A stretch of 64,000 nt of DNA from Wolfiporia cocos (taxonomy: Eukaryota; Basidiomycota; Agaricomycetes; Polyporales; Phaeolaceae): positions 1 through 64,000 of the forward strand of contig JACCLO010000034.1 in NCBI GenBank assembly GCA_029448655.1. Direction: 5' to 3'. The notes beneath the pieces were generated by a model. That model was not told the DNA's origin, searched no databases, and saw nothing but the letters and a program-made list of their open reading frames with translations. The position numbers and the translations under genes were made by a program. Shown one piece after another: positions 44,802-55,370 of the stretch (the stretch's first letter is position 1; each line of letters begins with the position of its first letter).

Positions 44802-45810
44802 CCTACCCCCCTGCGCCTCCTTAACTGGTGGCGCCTGGGTTTTTCCTCCTACAGGTGTCTGAGATAGCGCAGGGGCCGCTACTCTCCTGCAAAGGGGATG
44901 TATGCTCCGTGGTTGTGGATATGGGATACATCGGCGGCGGGCTTAGCGGCCTGCTGCCACCCAGTGGGGCGCTGCTTGCCTAATCAGCAGCATGCGTCCT
45001 GCGAACCCGGACTCCAGGGTTAAGGAGAGGCGCCGGCTTCCTGACAAGGTTGCTGGTGCCAGCGGTTGAGACCCGCCTATTGGGAAAAGGGGACCGTCTG
45101 CCTGTGTGCGCGCAACCCCCTGTCTTGGCCATCCCTGTTCAGGGACCCAACACTACCAGTAGGATCCCCATAGGGATATGCGCTTCGGCGTATTCCCTTA
45201 GTTGGGTGTGGGAATCTTCCAAAGCCGCCCCCCAGGCGTAAGGGGCCCGCTTGGGATCTCCTTCGGGGAATCCAAGTGGTGAGGCGGTGAGACTCGCAAG
45301 GTCAAGCCGGCCGAGGTCACTCGCGGTAGCCAATAGCGTAAGTCCTACGGGCAGCTCGGCGTGCGAGCCTGGGTTAAACCGAGTTGGGGCCCCACCGGAA
45401 GCATGCGGCGTTGCCCACCATCTTTGATGTGTGGAGCGCTCGTGAATGCGCGATCTTAGATCGACGGATGGTTTTTTAGCCCTGATGTGACACCCAGGTG
45501 GCTATAGATGGCAAGCCTTACCACTAAAGCGTGGACCGGTCGCGGTGTAATACTGCGACCACTTTCCAGCTCATCTCCGCGAGGAAATGGGCTGTGTATC
45601 CTATTCCCAACCATGTGACCCAGCCTGTCAAGCGCTGGCAGTCACCGACTCTCTTTCTAGAAGGAAGTCGCGCGCTTCGATGAAGACACCTGTCGGCTAA
45701 CTTCCGCGCGGCGTCCTGACAAGGGCGCCCCTAACCATGCCCCCGTTCTTCTTGTGTTAGACATGACCACTCAGCGTTGATCGCTGATGACGAGCTCTCT
45801 TTCAGGTACC
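44802..45810 (+). other. Conserved leader RNA region shared with element 2
   Basis: About 1 kb colinear with the complement of 62930-63930. Strongly kept blocks include TCACTCGCGGTAGCCAATAG (45314), GCTCG-GCGTG-CGAGC hairpin (45354-45368), the palindrome CGATCTTAGATCG (45451-45463) and GGTTTTTTAGCCCTGATGTG (45469). There is no shared open frame, so selection is on RNA or DNA structure. A packaging or dimerisation signal, or an internal ribosome entry region, are possible roles; none is proven. Confidence 0.6.
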
Positions 45811-46709
45811 CTGGTATCCCAGTCCAAAAGTAGATAAATATGTAGTTTTAGCGGCGGCTCCTAGTAGCTTACTTACCTTGTAAAGTAGCTTAGAAACCGT
45901 CCAATAGCATTTGTATTCGCCTCTGGAAATCCTGCGTCACCTGCTGGTTCCCAGGTTATCTAGCCTGGTTAAGGTCGCCTATGTACATAAAAGGCAACCT
46001 TTACGTCTTACGGGTACACTTAGTCAATCGAAGAACGATACTAGTACCTGTTCCCTTAGACGTAGGATCGCGTACGCTTGGCAAATATATGCTTATAACT
46101 ATCATTACTATGGGAATGCCTAAGTACCAAGTCGATTAGGATTCACATAATCCGTCGGCGCCCGTTTGACTTCGGTCTTCGCTCCTGAAAAGGGGATTCG
46201 GGTTATTGAGCATCTGTCATTTGGTCACATGTCATAAGAACCTTTGAACGGGGGCACCCCTTCCGGTAATGGAATTCCTGACAAGGAAATTACCATCCGT
46301 TTGGGAAGAGACGTCTGACAAGCGTCTATAAATAATTGGGTACAGCGCTGTTTCCACCAGCCACCCACGTACAAACAGATCGCAACAAGATTACTCCATT
46401 GAATCTTGCAATCTGGGTTAGAGGAAAGGAAAACAAGGGACACACGCTATTGATACGCGTTCCCTTGAAGTGTAGCGGAGGCCGCAAGGCTTCTAGAATC
46501 ACACTTCATTCGGCATTCTCGCACAATCGCCGAATCCACACCGGTTTCCAACCGGTTCCCCCCCTGTATTGAAATCGACAATTTCGCACGCCACTCGCAA
46601 AATTCGTCACGAGGCTCGCTACCTCACCTTTGATTTCACTTCGATTCAACTTTTCTCTGTGGGGAGAATAACCGAATTCGAAAAATACACCTTAGCAAAT
46701 TCAATGCGA

Positions 46710-48322
46710 TCGTCCGCAAAAGGTCTCGAAGAAGCACTCGAAAACTTCCAGAGATAACAAGGGAGCCCCCCTTATTAGGACAATCAAGCCGATTTGGCAA
46801 TCGGTTATCATTTATTTGCTTGGTTTACGGAAACCTACGCCGTCGAGACGCGTAATAAATAAATCCGGATCTGTACCCTTACGACAAGAAAGGATTACAT
46901 CTCGTCACTACATCGAATATGGGCCTGGAAAACCCTTCGATTCCGACAAACTAGGGCTTGGAAACCTTAGTATAAAAATCTGGTCGCATATGCGAGCGAC
47001 TACTGGATACAGCCTTATATGGATATACGACAAGAATACCTTAGGCCCACATCCACCCACCCTTATCTGGGTATAGAGGCGGTTTAACCTCTTTAAAAAC
47101 CAAAACCATCTGGATAGGTTCGATCGGGAGATCAAACGTGAAAGAGGGGGTGGAAACCCTAATTTCGCACCTAGGACCTTAACAAGTCCACTATCCCACG
47201 CTTACAAATGTACCTTACGGTCATTAAAGCAACAAACGACATGCACTAAGAGGCCTGATTACCCTCATTCATGCTCGTACTGTCCTATTCGTATATGGAC
47301 GACAACCCTGTAATAGGAATATAGTAGCTATCTATCCAATAGCGAAATATATCCTCCCCCACGATCATCCCAGTTCCCACGCTTACAATGTCATACTCAA
47401 TCGAAGAACGACTTTAACGACATACAAGCACATTGGAAACTACAGTCATCGCCACCACGTGACTTTAGCCCTTACGGGATATACCTTTACGAGACAACTC
47501 CTGACAAGGATGTATGTTCTCACGGTTACCCAATAAGGCCTCACTACGGCAACGACACTACAGTCTAGGGAATACAATCATAAGCATTGACCATAATGCA
47601 CAATGATTAGTACCTATACTATGGGGTTTTACACGAGAAGCCTACTCGTTAATAAATAGTGCATACAACCACGAAGGCACAGCTTCATTCCGGAACTTAC
47701 GACTCCGAAGAGATCGCTACATTGAAGCAATCTAACTAGGGGACACAACCCCTGTAACAAATGGGCATTGACAAATGTCACACGCTTAGTACTTGCGATA
47801 CTAGGGAGGCGACGCCTCATAAACGTTCATAAGGCGACGTCCTTTAATAACCGTTCAACCGCATAAGTCGTACAAAGTAGGATTACCCCTGTACAAGCAC
47901 AAAGCCTAAGACACCCGCCACGCGAATGAAGGAACTTGCAATCCCTTTCACTGCTAGGCAATAGACGTCGAAAAAGCACCGCTATGCTACATTCAATGGG
48001 TACTACGCATAAGCAACATATCCGCCAAAGGGCTCGAAGAGACACTAGAAAATCTCCAGAGCTAACAGTGAAGCCCTCACTCTAAGGAATATCGCACAAT
48101 GCTATCCGAAACACGTACAACGACACAATGCATCCTCCAATACGCTTGGCAAGCTATTAGGAGTACAGATTACTAGTAGACTCAAAGGCACTATATGAGG
48201 AACATTTCCATATCGCCTTCTACTACGAGTAACGTCATAAGCAAAAGCAACAATCCGACAAAGGTCGCGAAAAGGCACTTGAACACCTTCAGCGATAACA
48301 GGAGAGCCCCTCCTTCTAGGAT
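46710..48322 (+). repeat. Three degenerate copies of a ~70-bp motif in the LARD interior
   Basis: Copies at 46710-46780, 48020-48088 and 48252-48322 share CCGCAAAGGTCTCGAAGA-type starts and end GATAACA.GGAGCCC(T)CCTT.TAGGA. The first copy translates as SAKGLEEALENFQR before a stop, the second as SAKGLEETLENLQS. They may be relics of an old coding end that was duplicated. Confidence 0.5.
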
Positions 48323-48373
48323 CCGCGTGCACAATGACAATACACTCTAGTAACACGACTACAATTCCCAAAC

Positions 48374-48583
48374 AACGGCATTTGACCTTTCGGTCATCAC
48401 GCGTTGATAATCGCTAGTAACGGCATTTAGCACTTCGCTATCACGCGTTACAAATCAATAAGGAATAAAATCGCCTTCCACGCTCAGGCTCCACCACAAG
48501 TCCTGAAACTCCCATTTATCCCTGTTCAATTGACAAATTGAAGCAGCACCATAACGGCATTTGACACATCGTCATCACGCGTT
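48374..48583 (+). repeat. Three-copy covarying hairpin near the 3' LTR
   Basis: Units at 48374-48405, 48419-48449 and 48553-48583 begin AACGGCATT and end TCACGCGTT. Inner stems are TGACC/GGTCA, TAGC/GCTA and TGAC/GTCA. Changes on one arm are matched on the other, supporting a folded RNA. The AACG and CGTT ends pair in all three. Confidence 0.6.
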
Positions 48584-48653
48584 ATACCGCTCTTGGGACG
48601 TACATAATGAGGAATAGTTTCATCAGGGACGATGAAACCTAAAGCGGGGGTAA

Positions 48654-49749
48654 TGTCACAGATTTATCTGGGACTTACAGCATTTTTCCTACGATTATAG
48701 CAATTTACCTGGGATTTATACGTCTAACTACCAGTTATCTACGGGTTAACTCCCATTGCCACCACGACAAGCTCTTAACTGGGCTTATCACCACATGACT
48801 AGCTTACATAACGCTACGGCACCTTCCGGACCAATAGCATAGTTACAGCTACGTCATACAGGTCTCGCCCGTCAGAGCAAGACCAGCCACGTCATAGATC
48901 CTAGATCATAATGATAGGCCGAGCGCGGCACGCTCGCATAATAATGTCCACAAGTACAAACAGTGCCTCGCGGCCTTGTACTATTGGGTCGGCCTTCCCG
49001 GCTTCCCATCGCCATAAGATCCTAGATCATAATGGCACCTCAGGCGCGCCACGCCTTCGCATAATAATGGCAACACGGCCAAATAGCACTATATTAGCAT
49101 CAAGGCAATATCGCTATAGGCTACGGCCTTCTCGGCCTCTCACGGACTCGGCGTTCTCCAAGTCCCGGGCTTCTGCCATCACGGCGTTGCCCAAACACCG
49201 GTCCTCGCCTCACGGCTAAAGACCACCATATGTTCCGGTAACCTTCCGGTCCGGACATATCACATGCTACGGTGCCTGCTGGCCCAATAGCATTACGACC
49301 TCGGCGTTCCGCCTTGGTCAGCACACGATGACCGGCCAATCGCCATTATACCTCACGGTATCCGGCAACCGGCATCCCTTATACCCGGGCTGCGCCCGTC
49401 TTCACATGTCCATCTAACGATGAGACCACACGCTCTCTCTTTTACCATTGGCTCGGCCATTACCGGCGGGTCACGGCCTTTGTAGAGTAGTCGTATTACT
49501 TGGTCGCCCTTATGGCAACCAAGCCCACACTCCTTATCGGGCATGCACTATACAGTAGCACATGACCCGTTAAATATATGTATATAAGTAGGGCCTTGAC
49601 GGCCTATAACTTTAGTTCTATTCTTCTCGGCGTACGCCGTAGAAGAACATTCCACCTACTACCGCGTCTGATAACCTCTACCTCACCTCGTCGCCTTAGT
49701 TCATCACAAGGATACTGGCGTGGTGAGTCCCACAGAGCCATCTGTGTCA
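48654..49749 (+). repeat. 3' LTR of the LARD-like element
   Basis: Copy of 43692-44787 with the same ends; followed by GTTCA. Confidence 0.92.
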
Positions 49750-49754
49750 GTTCA

Positions 49755-50207
49755 GCCATTCTACACCGTCATGGTGAATGGCATAGTCGCACCTCCACCG
49801 GAGTCTACCAGAGATCATGCATGGATGGAGTGAATGCCCCATGTTCTGGTGCTGACACCATCTGGCAGCTGGGACGATCCAATCATGCTTCAAGATTCCG
49901 ACACCAAAGAGGCCCCTGTAGTGTCATTGCCAGTACTTCAGCAGATCATTGAGCCAAAAGTGAGAGACTCACCAGTTTGTTATCACATTTCAGATACTCT
50001 CCTCGCCTCAAAAGGGCCCACCAACTGGTCGTGATGGATTGCTGCGCACATGAGCTGGCAGCGGCAGTGGGTTTGCAGTATGTATATAACAAGTAAAATA
50101 GAGATATACTCACCTTCACATCCTAGCCTGACAATCAAGACCAAACAGACATAGAATATGCTATACACAAGTTGCACCAGGCAGCCGAGATTATTGAGCA
50201 GCAGAGG
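49755..50207 (+). pseudogene. Decayed MULE-family transposase (3' part)
   Basis: Continuation of the MULE reading after the LTR element: FYTVMVNGIVAPPPES then VLVLTPSGSWDDPIMLQDSD, HISDTLLASKGPTNW, and near 50150-50207 EYAIHKLHQAAEIIEQQ. It is interrupted by stops and by a solo LTR at 50208. Confidence 0.5.
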
Positions 50208-50810
50208 TGACACGGGAACATACTTGTGACCATGCTACCCATGCTAGTGGGGATGCCTCTATACCTTCTAACCTAGGCCTAAAGGCTACCCATCCTTGTA
50301 GGGGAGAACAGGATGGCTTGTCTATTGAGACGACCTGCCATGAAGCCCGAGGTACTGACCCATGAGTGTACCGGTATGCCCCCAGACTAGCAGGCTAAAG
50401 ACAAAACTAGGAGATGCAATAAATAGAGACCCCCATGTCCAAGTAGGATGCAGCAGGCTTGTTGCAGAGCAGTCCGCTGGCTCACACGCACATGCAGCAG
50501 AGGGTTGAGAGGTTCCCAGGGGACATGCCCCCTAGGCCGAGAAGAGTAGAACTGAGGAGTAATCCTCAGATTCTACCTACTTATATACATGGAGATGCTA
50601 CGTACTGTAGCTACAAGGCCTGACCTAATGGCGTGGCCTGTGCATACTGTGACTGTGTCTCACATGACTAGGTAATGCTGTAACTACTCAGTGATGACAT
50701 GTGACCATATTGAGATAAGATAAGTGAATGCTTATCTACCTATGCATGTGCATCTCCCTAGCGCTAGCCTAGCATTAGCGTATATCCTAGGGGTGGAGTT
50801 TCTGGTGACA
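50208..50810 (-). repeat. Solo LTR, 603 bp, inside the MULE relic
   Basis: Ends TGACACGG and CTGGTGACA with AGAGG duplicated at 50203-50207 and 50811-50815. The centre has TATATACATGG (50584) in the same arrangement as other minus LTRs. Confidence 0.75.
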
Positions 50811-50815
50811 AGAGG

Positions 50816-51182
50816 ACAATTGCAGAGCCATGTTTCATCTGATGTGCACTCCAAGTTGTGTGCTCCACAATAGAGTGGGTAGAGGACATAGAAGCTCATG
50901 TTAGCCACCACACTATGCCAGTGACTAATGTGCGAGGTTGCTGCCAAACACAATCCATAAATACAATTGGTTACAAGTATATATGCTAGTAATAAGACTA
51001 AAGCTTGTGCGCATACCTGCATTGCCCCTCTAGTAGTTAACTTGTGCATGGTGTGGTGTGCACTAAGCACCCATCCACAGCATCAGTGCACCAGCCACAG
51101 CAGAGTTTATAAATGCCATGCAAACTCGCTGGGACATTAACCTCAAGTTATGAGCCAGACCCTCTCATGTGTGAGCTCACAC
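50816..51182. other. Repeat-derived, no gene
   Basis: Old transposon-like DNA. The segment TAACCTCAAGTTATGAGCCA near 51137 recurs in inverted order around 39500. No domain found. Confidence 0.3.
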
Positions 51183-52145
51183 TGACACAAAATGCCAAGG
51201 GTGTACCGTCATCTAGAGTTGTCACATAGAGCAGAACCCTTGGACTAGCATGCATAAGACTTGGAGTAAAGAGAGGACAAGCCTCATCATCGAGAATAAC
51301 AGCTCTGTGACACAGACATACCCTGTGTCTGTGGGACTGGCCCTGCTGGGGATCTCGTATATGCCTGCTGGCGTGTCCTAGTATTGTCGTTGACTCTGGG
51401 TGCTCAGTTAGAGGGATGACAGCTAGGGGTTGTGGCATTTGTCCAGTCAAGTCAGATGAGCAGCACAGCAGAGTGGCCCATAGCCATAGAGAATGAAAGG
51501 GGCTGGTTAGGCCCAATTGCCAAAAATCCTAAGAATGAGGCATAAGGCCTCATTTGTCATACTTTATATACATCTGCGTGTACGCTAGTGTGTCTACCCT
51601 GAAGTGCTGATCTGTGCGCAGTAACTATGAGGTCAGGCATAACAGTAACTAGTCATGAGTATGTAATGAAAGTGTGACCATGTTATGGGTAGAGGCACGT
51701 GCGCCTACCCTAAGGGCGCTGATCGACGAGTGGTGCAGGGTTGTTACAGTAACTACAGGACGAAGGGGAGAGGAATACCATAGTGTAGAGGGGCACATGC
51801 ATGTACAGCAGTGCTCATAAAGCTATAGTGAGGGTGAATTCAACAGTAATATATCTGTGACACTCTGGGGAGTAAGCCCCAGAGTGTCACAGCTTAAGTA
51901 CATGAGGAACACTGTCACTGTATACTAGAGACCCACCCTAAAGGCAGGGTCTGTGCGTATTGCTGAGTGCTACCTAAGTCATGTGCTGTAGTATCTAAGC
52001 TACTGACCATGTGACCATCTATGGGTGGGGCGACCTGTACCATTACGCTACACTGCTAAGTCCATACAAAGACACATGATGGGGTACTACCCAAGAACGT
52101 GGGTTTGAGACAGGGGGGGGGTACCTCTTTTCAGAATCTGTGACA
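51183..52145 (-). repeat. Solo LTR interrupted by a younger solo LTR
   Basis: Ends TGACACAA and TCTGTGACA with CACAC duplicated at 51178-51182 and 52146-52150. Removing the nested LTR 51308-51862 and one CTCTG leaves about 403 bp. Confidence 0.75.
51308..51862 (-). repeat. Solo LTR nested in another solo LTR, 555 bp
   Basis: Ends TGACACAGAC and TCTGTGACA, CTCTG at 51303-51307 and 51863-51867. The flanks rejoin the older LTR's R-region block when it is removed. Confidence 0.8.
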
Positions 52146-52150
52146 CACAC

Positions 52151-52709
52151 AAGCCCTCATTGAATGTGTATGAGAATGAGAGTGAGGCTGAGTATGCAAA
52201 TCCCCAGAGATGCAATGGTTGACACAGGCCAGGTGTGGGAATGGAGAAGCTCAAGGTGCCAAAGTTCAACACTGTTCTGCTACCCCCATCACTGAAGGAG
52301 AATTGTCTGCAGACGCTGGGCACACTTTCTGTTGTCAATCTTGTGCCAATTACTACAACTAACTTATCACCTGATGATGTACACTAGCCAATCAGGTGTG
52401 AGTACTGGTTTGGCATGCCAAGTGTGGTGAGCATGTCAAGCAGCACATTGGATGTCAATTATGGAAGTGCAGGACTGATATCACAAGACGCACCATGGAC
52501 CCAATGCAATGTGCTCATGAGTGGCAATATAGCCACTCCCCCAAAAGGGCTATGATAACAGCTTGGCTGTTATCAAGGGTCCGGCTATATCTGCAGTTCA
52601 TATTCCCATGCTTGGTGCCTATTGTATTCAGGTCACCACCTTAGGGGGAATATACCCTAGTTACTGCTCCATAACGTCCTAGTATCTAGCGTGACCTAGA
52701 TTTGTGACA
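52151..52709. repeat. Transposon-derived stretch with hairpin and LTR end
   Basis: Contains hairpin GATAACAGC-TTG-GCTGTTATC (52554-52574), related to the palindrome in the 245-bp element at 37985. A terminus TTTGTGACA ends at 52709. No second terminus or duplication was found. Confidence 0.35.
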
Positions 52710-52877
52710 GAATTTTTCGAGCGAGAGTTCATGGCAATGGCTCTTGATACCTCCCATGTGGTGCCAGAATTGGATGAACCGATACTCCGAGAGATTTGTA
52801 AAGCATTGCTAGACAACAAGGTCACTAAGGATTACAAGGAGCTTGTCACAAAGTGGCATAGGCTCACTACCATCTAA
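52710..52877 (+). pseudogene. Fragment of a Ty3/gypsy pol, RNase H-integrase linker
   Basis: MALDTSHVVPELDEPILREI followed by KALLDNKVTKDYKELV parallels ALEASQQE...LLRQIRQALMND and QITKDYQELL of element 2's pol. Only this short piece is present before a stop. Confidence 0.4.
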
Positions 52878-53283
52878 TATACCCCCAATACCGAATAGGT
52901 AGAGTACAACACCTAGTTGCTAAGGGGCCTTGGGGCCATAGCGAGGCGAGGTGGGCACACAAGACCAGCAAGACTAAGAATGCCAGCTAAGAGGGGAAAC
53001 GCCCCCAACAACGAGATTGACAAGTCTGAGGTGTAAGCCTCAGACGACATACTATATATACATGAGGATGAGCGCAGGTGGGCCTTAGGGCCTACCCTAA
53101 CGTAAGGGTCCATGCACTATCTACACAGCCTCTGTATATGTAAGCAAGTCATGTGCCTCTAGGGTGCCACGCTATGCTAGATGTTATACCGCTATACTAC
53201 CTGATGAGGGCCAAACCATCATGTGACTTCAGTACCACTAGTGCCTTGGTTTGATTACTGAAGGGGACCCAAAATCTGTGACA
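52878..53283 (-). repeat. LTR fragment with one intact end
   Basis: Body resembles the LTR at 38810-39277 (GACAAGTCTGAGGTGTAAGC, then TATATATACATG), and it ends TCTGTGACA at 53283. The opposite end is not identifiable. Confidence 0.45.
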
Positions 53284-53318
53284 CTTGCTGCATCATTAAG
53301 ACTGACTAGTCTGTGCCA

Positions 53319-53763
53319 TGTCACAGTATTTACAGGACATGGCCATTTTTCTGCTATTTATAGCAATTATTCTAGGATTTATACGTCTACCTATCAGTTA
53401 TCAGGGACTTATCCCATTGCCAACCCTTATCACTTACACAAGGTACTTACACACTATTAAGCTGATACGACACATGCGACACGCTAGTCATAGACTATTA
53501 GTCAAGCTCTTCTATCAACCACGCGGCCTATCAATCCACATGGATAACACCAGAAGCAAGTCACGACATATGTCACCATGACAGACACGTCACCACTACG
53601 TCACCCAGTCTAGCCAGTCTAGCTAGACCACTACATCATCAAGGCACACTGCCTATGACATCATGAGCACACCATGCTCATGCAACTATGGCACCATAGC
53701 TAAGTATAGCCAACAGGCTTTACTGCTATTGGCTGGCAACCCAATCCCGATCACGGATCACGG
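53319..53763 (+). repeat. 5' part of an LTR related to the LARD-like element
   Basis: Starts TGTCACAG and follows the LARD LTR for its first stretch (ATTTATACGTCTACC..AGTTATC), then is cut by other LTR starts. Confidence 0.5.
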
Positions 53764-54632
53764 TGACACAAACCCAAACCTAATACTCACTAATAGTGTT
53801 TCTTGAGGGCGGCTTAGAGGTATACACACACAAGAAGAGATAGCAAGTAAAAGTGTATGAGCGATGAGGTTGCTTGTTAGGCAGTAGCTCAATATCGAGG
53901 AGAACAGAACTGAGTTGTAACGCTCAGACTGTTCCAGTATATATACATGCTGACACAGAACAGTCTGTGGGACTCACCACTTATCCTCCAGTGGGGAGGG
54001 AGGTAAGGTAGACTATTCTAGTGCAGCTAAGTGAGAGGATTCTTAGGCGCATAGCCTAGAAGAATAGAACTAAGACGTATAGGACGCTTAGTCCCTATCT
54101 TATATACATGTTTGGTACTACTATACAGTATGTACCTAGTATGGCGTTGTGGCTGAGTAACCATCAACGGAAGGAAGATCCATCTACGAATAGAAGGGTT
54201 AGCATGTGATACTGGTACGGTATCGGCATAAGGCATAGATGTGTGATTGTGCTAGAAATAGACCGTGGTAAGCCGGTAATGGCGAACCTATCATATTACC
54301 TGTAGACATTCACATGGGGGCGGTTGAGACCAGTATGACGACAAGGCCGAAGGCCGAGTCTTGAGGGGTAACTGCCATAGGCTGTATCCCGGGGAATGAC
54401 TAAGGCGGAGCGCCGAGCCATTAGTGCCATTGGTCGTAAGCCCGAGGGCTAGACTGATGACGAGGGTATGATGCCAGTATGGTGCCATGTGTCTATACAT
54501 AGGTCGGGACCTAGACATATGATGGTGGTGACATCATGATGATATCATAGTCTGGACAAGACCGTAGGTCTAGTCCATGACGTAGGTTATGACGTGGTAC
54601 GGTTGCAAGCCGGACGTGTCATGGGGCATGAC
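53764..54632 (-). repeat. Nested LTR starts interrupted by element 2
   Basis: TGACACAAAC at 53764 and TGACACAGAACAG at 53951 are minus-orientation LTR beginnings without visible right ends. The second contains AGAAGAATAGAACTAAG (54058), the counterpart of the LARD family's transcript start, so it belongs to that family. Element 2 is inserted at 54633, and the missing halves should lie beyond the window. Confidence 0.5.
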
Positions 54633-55331
54633 TGACACAGACTAGACTGTGGGACTCACACTATAACCTAACAAGCGACTTGAAGGAGTTGCTGGAGGTT
54701 GGTGAGGAGGCTAGTGGGCGCAAGCAGAGATGATATGTAACTGTGCGAATGCAGAGAACAAATCTAAGGCTTATCCGCAGTGATAGCCCTACTTATATAC
54801 ATGCTTTGTTTGGTTACCGGTAAGGGAGCCAAACATGAAGGTGGTCTGTGCGCAGACATAACTAATATGGTTAAGTCGTAAACTACAATAGACCATGTGC
54901 GCCGGTAATGGCCGCACCAGTAAGATCGTTTGTTTGGACCGTAGGTCCATGTTGTGGAAGTGGCTGTAGCTACGTTAGTAAGCCATTCATGTGATTCTCA
55001 TATACCGGCATCGGGATATGAGTAATCATAAGGGCATTGGCATGTGATAACGAGCGGGCCGCTTATCCAATTGTACTGACATAGCCTGGTACCGGGATAT
55101 GAGTAAAGCGCGTGACACCGGAGGTTAGTCCGCTGAGTCATTGACGCGTACATACGTGTTATGTACGTGTTGTTATGACAGGTGGACGTATACCGCGTTG
55201 TGTACGTGTTGTTTGTTTGCGTGTACGTGTAGACGGGCGCTTGGCAGCGTAAAGGTCTACAAGGTCGTAGAAATACCAGATAAATAGGTAAAAATACGGG
55301 AAAAATAGTGGCATGTCCCAAATCTGTGACA
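54633..55331 (-). repeat. 3' LTR of element 2
   Basis: 699 bp, TGACACAG to CTGTGACA on the plus strand. Close relative of the solo LTR 11458-12157. TATA box CTTATATA (complement TATATAAG) at 54792-54799 and AGAACAAATCT at 54755-54765, the predicted transcript start in complement. Confidence 0.9.
54792..54799 (-). promoter_or_regulatory. TATA box of the element 2 LTR
   Basis: TATATAAG on the minus strand, about 34 bp upstream of the segment complementary to the primer-binding site. Confidence 0.55.
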
Positions 55332-55351
55332 TTACCCCCTCTTCAGGTTTC
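55332..55351 (-). other. Polypurine tract of element 2
   Basis: On the minus strand GAAACCTGAAGAGGGGGTAA directly precedes the LTR. The LARD-like element has the same tract with three base differences. Confidence 0.6.
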
Positions 55352-55370
55352 ATTGTCCCTAATGGAACGA

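Larger units (their letters stand above)
43692..49749 (+). mobile_element. Non-autonomous LTR element without gag/pol (LARD-like)
   Basis: Two 1096-bp LTRs (43692-44787, 48654-49749) appear identical base for base by eye, and GTTCA is duplicated at 43687-43691 and 49750-49754, so this is a very recent insertion. The 3866-bp interior has no gag, protease, reverse transcriptase or integrase and no frame above 100 codons. It keeps the parts needed in cis: a self-priming site, about 1 kb of leader shared with element 2, and a polypurine tract whose sequence (GAAACCTAAAGCGGGGGTAA) nearly equals element 2's. It is probably moved by proteins of an element-2-like relative. Confidence 0.88.

Noticed and set aside
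44802..45810. Self-splicing intron or small ribozyme in the leader
   Set aside because: Looked for group I core elements and a hammerhead CUGANGA...GAAA core; neither was present. The region is reported only as conserved structured leader.
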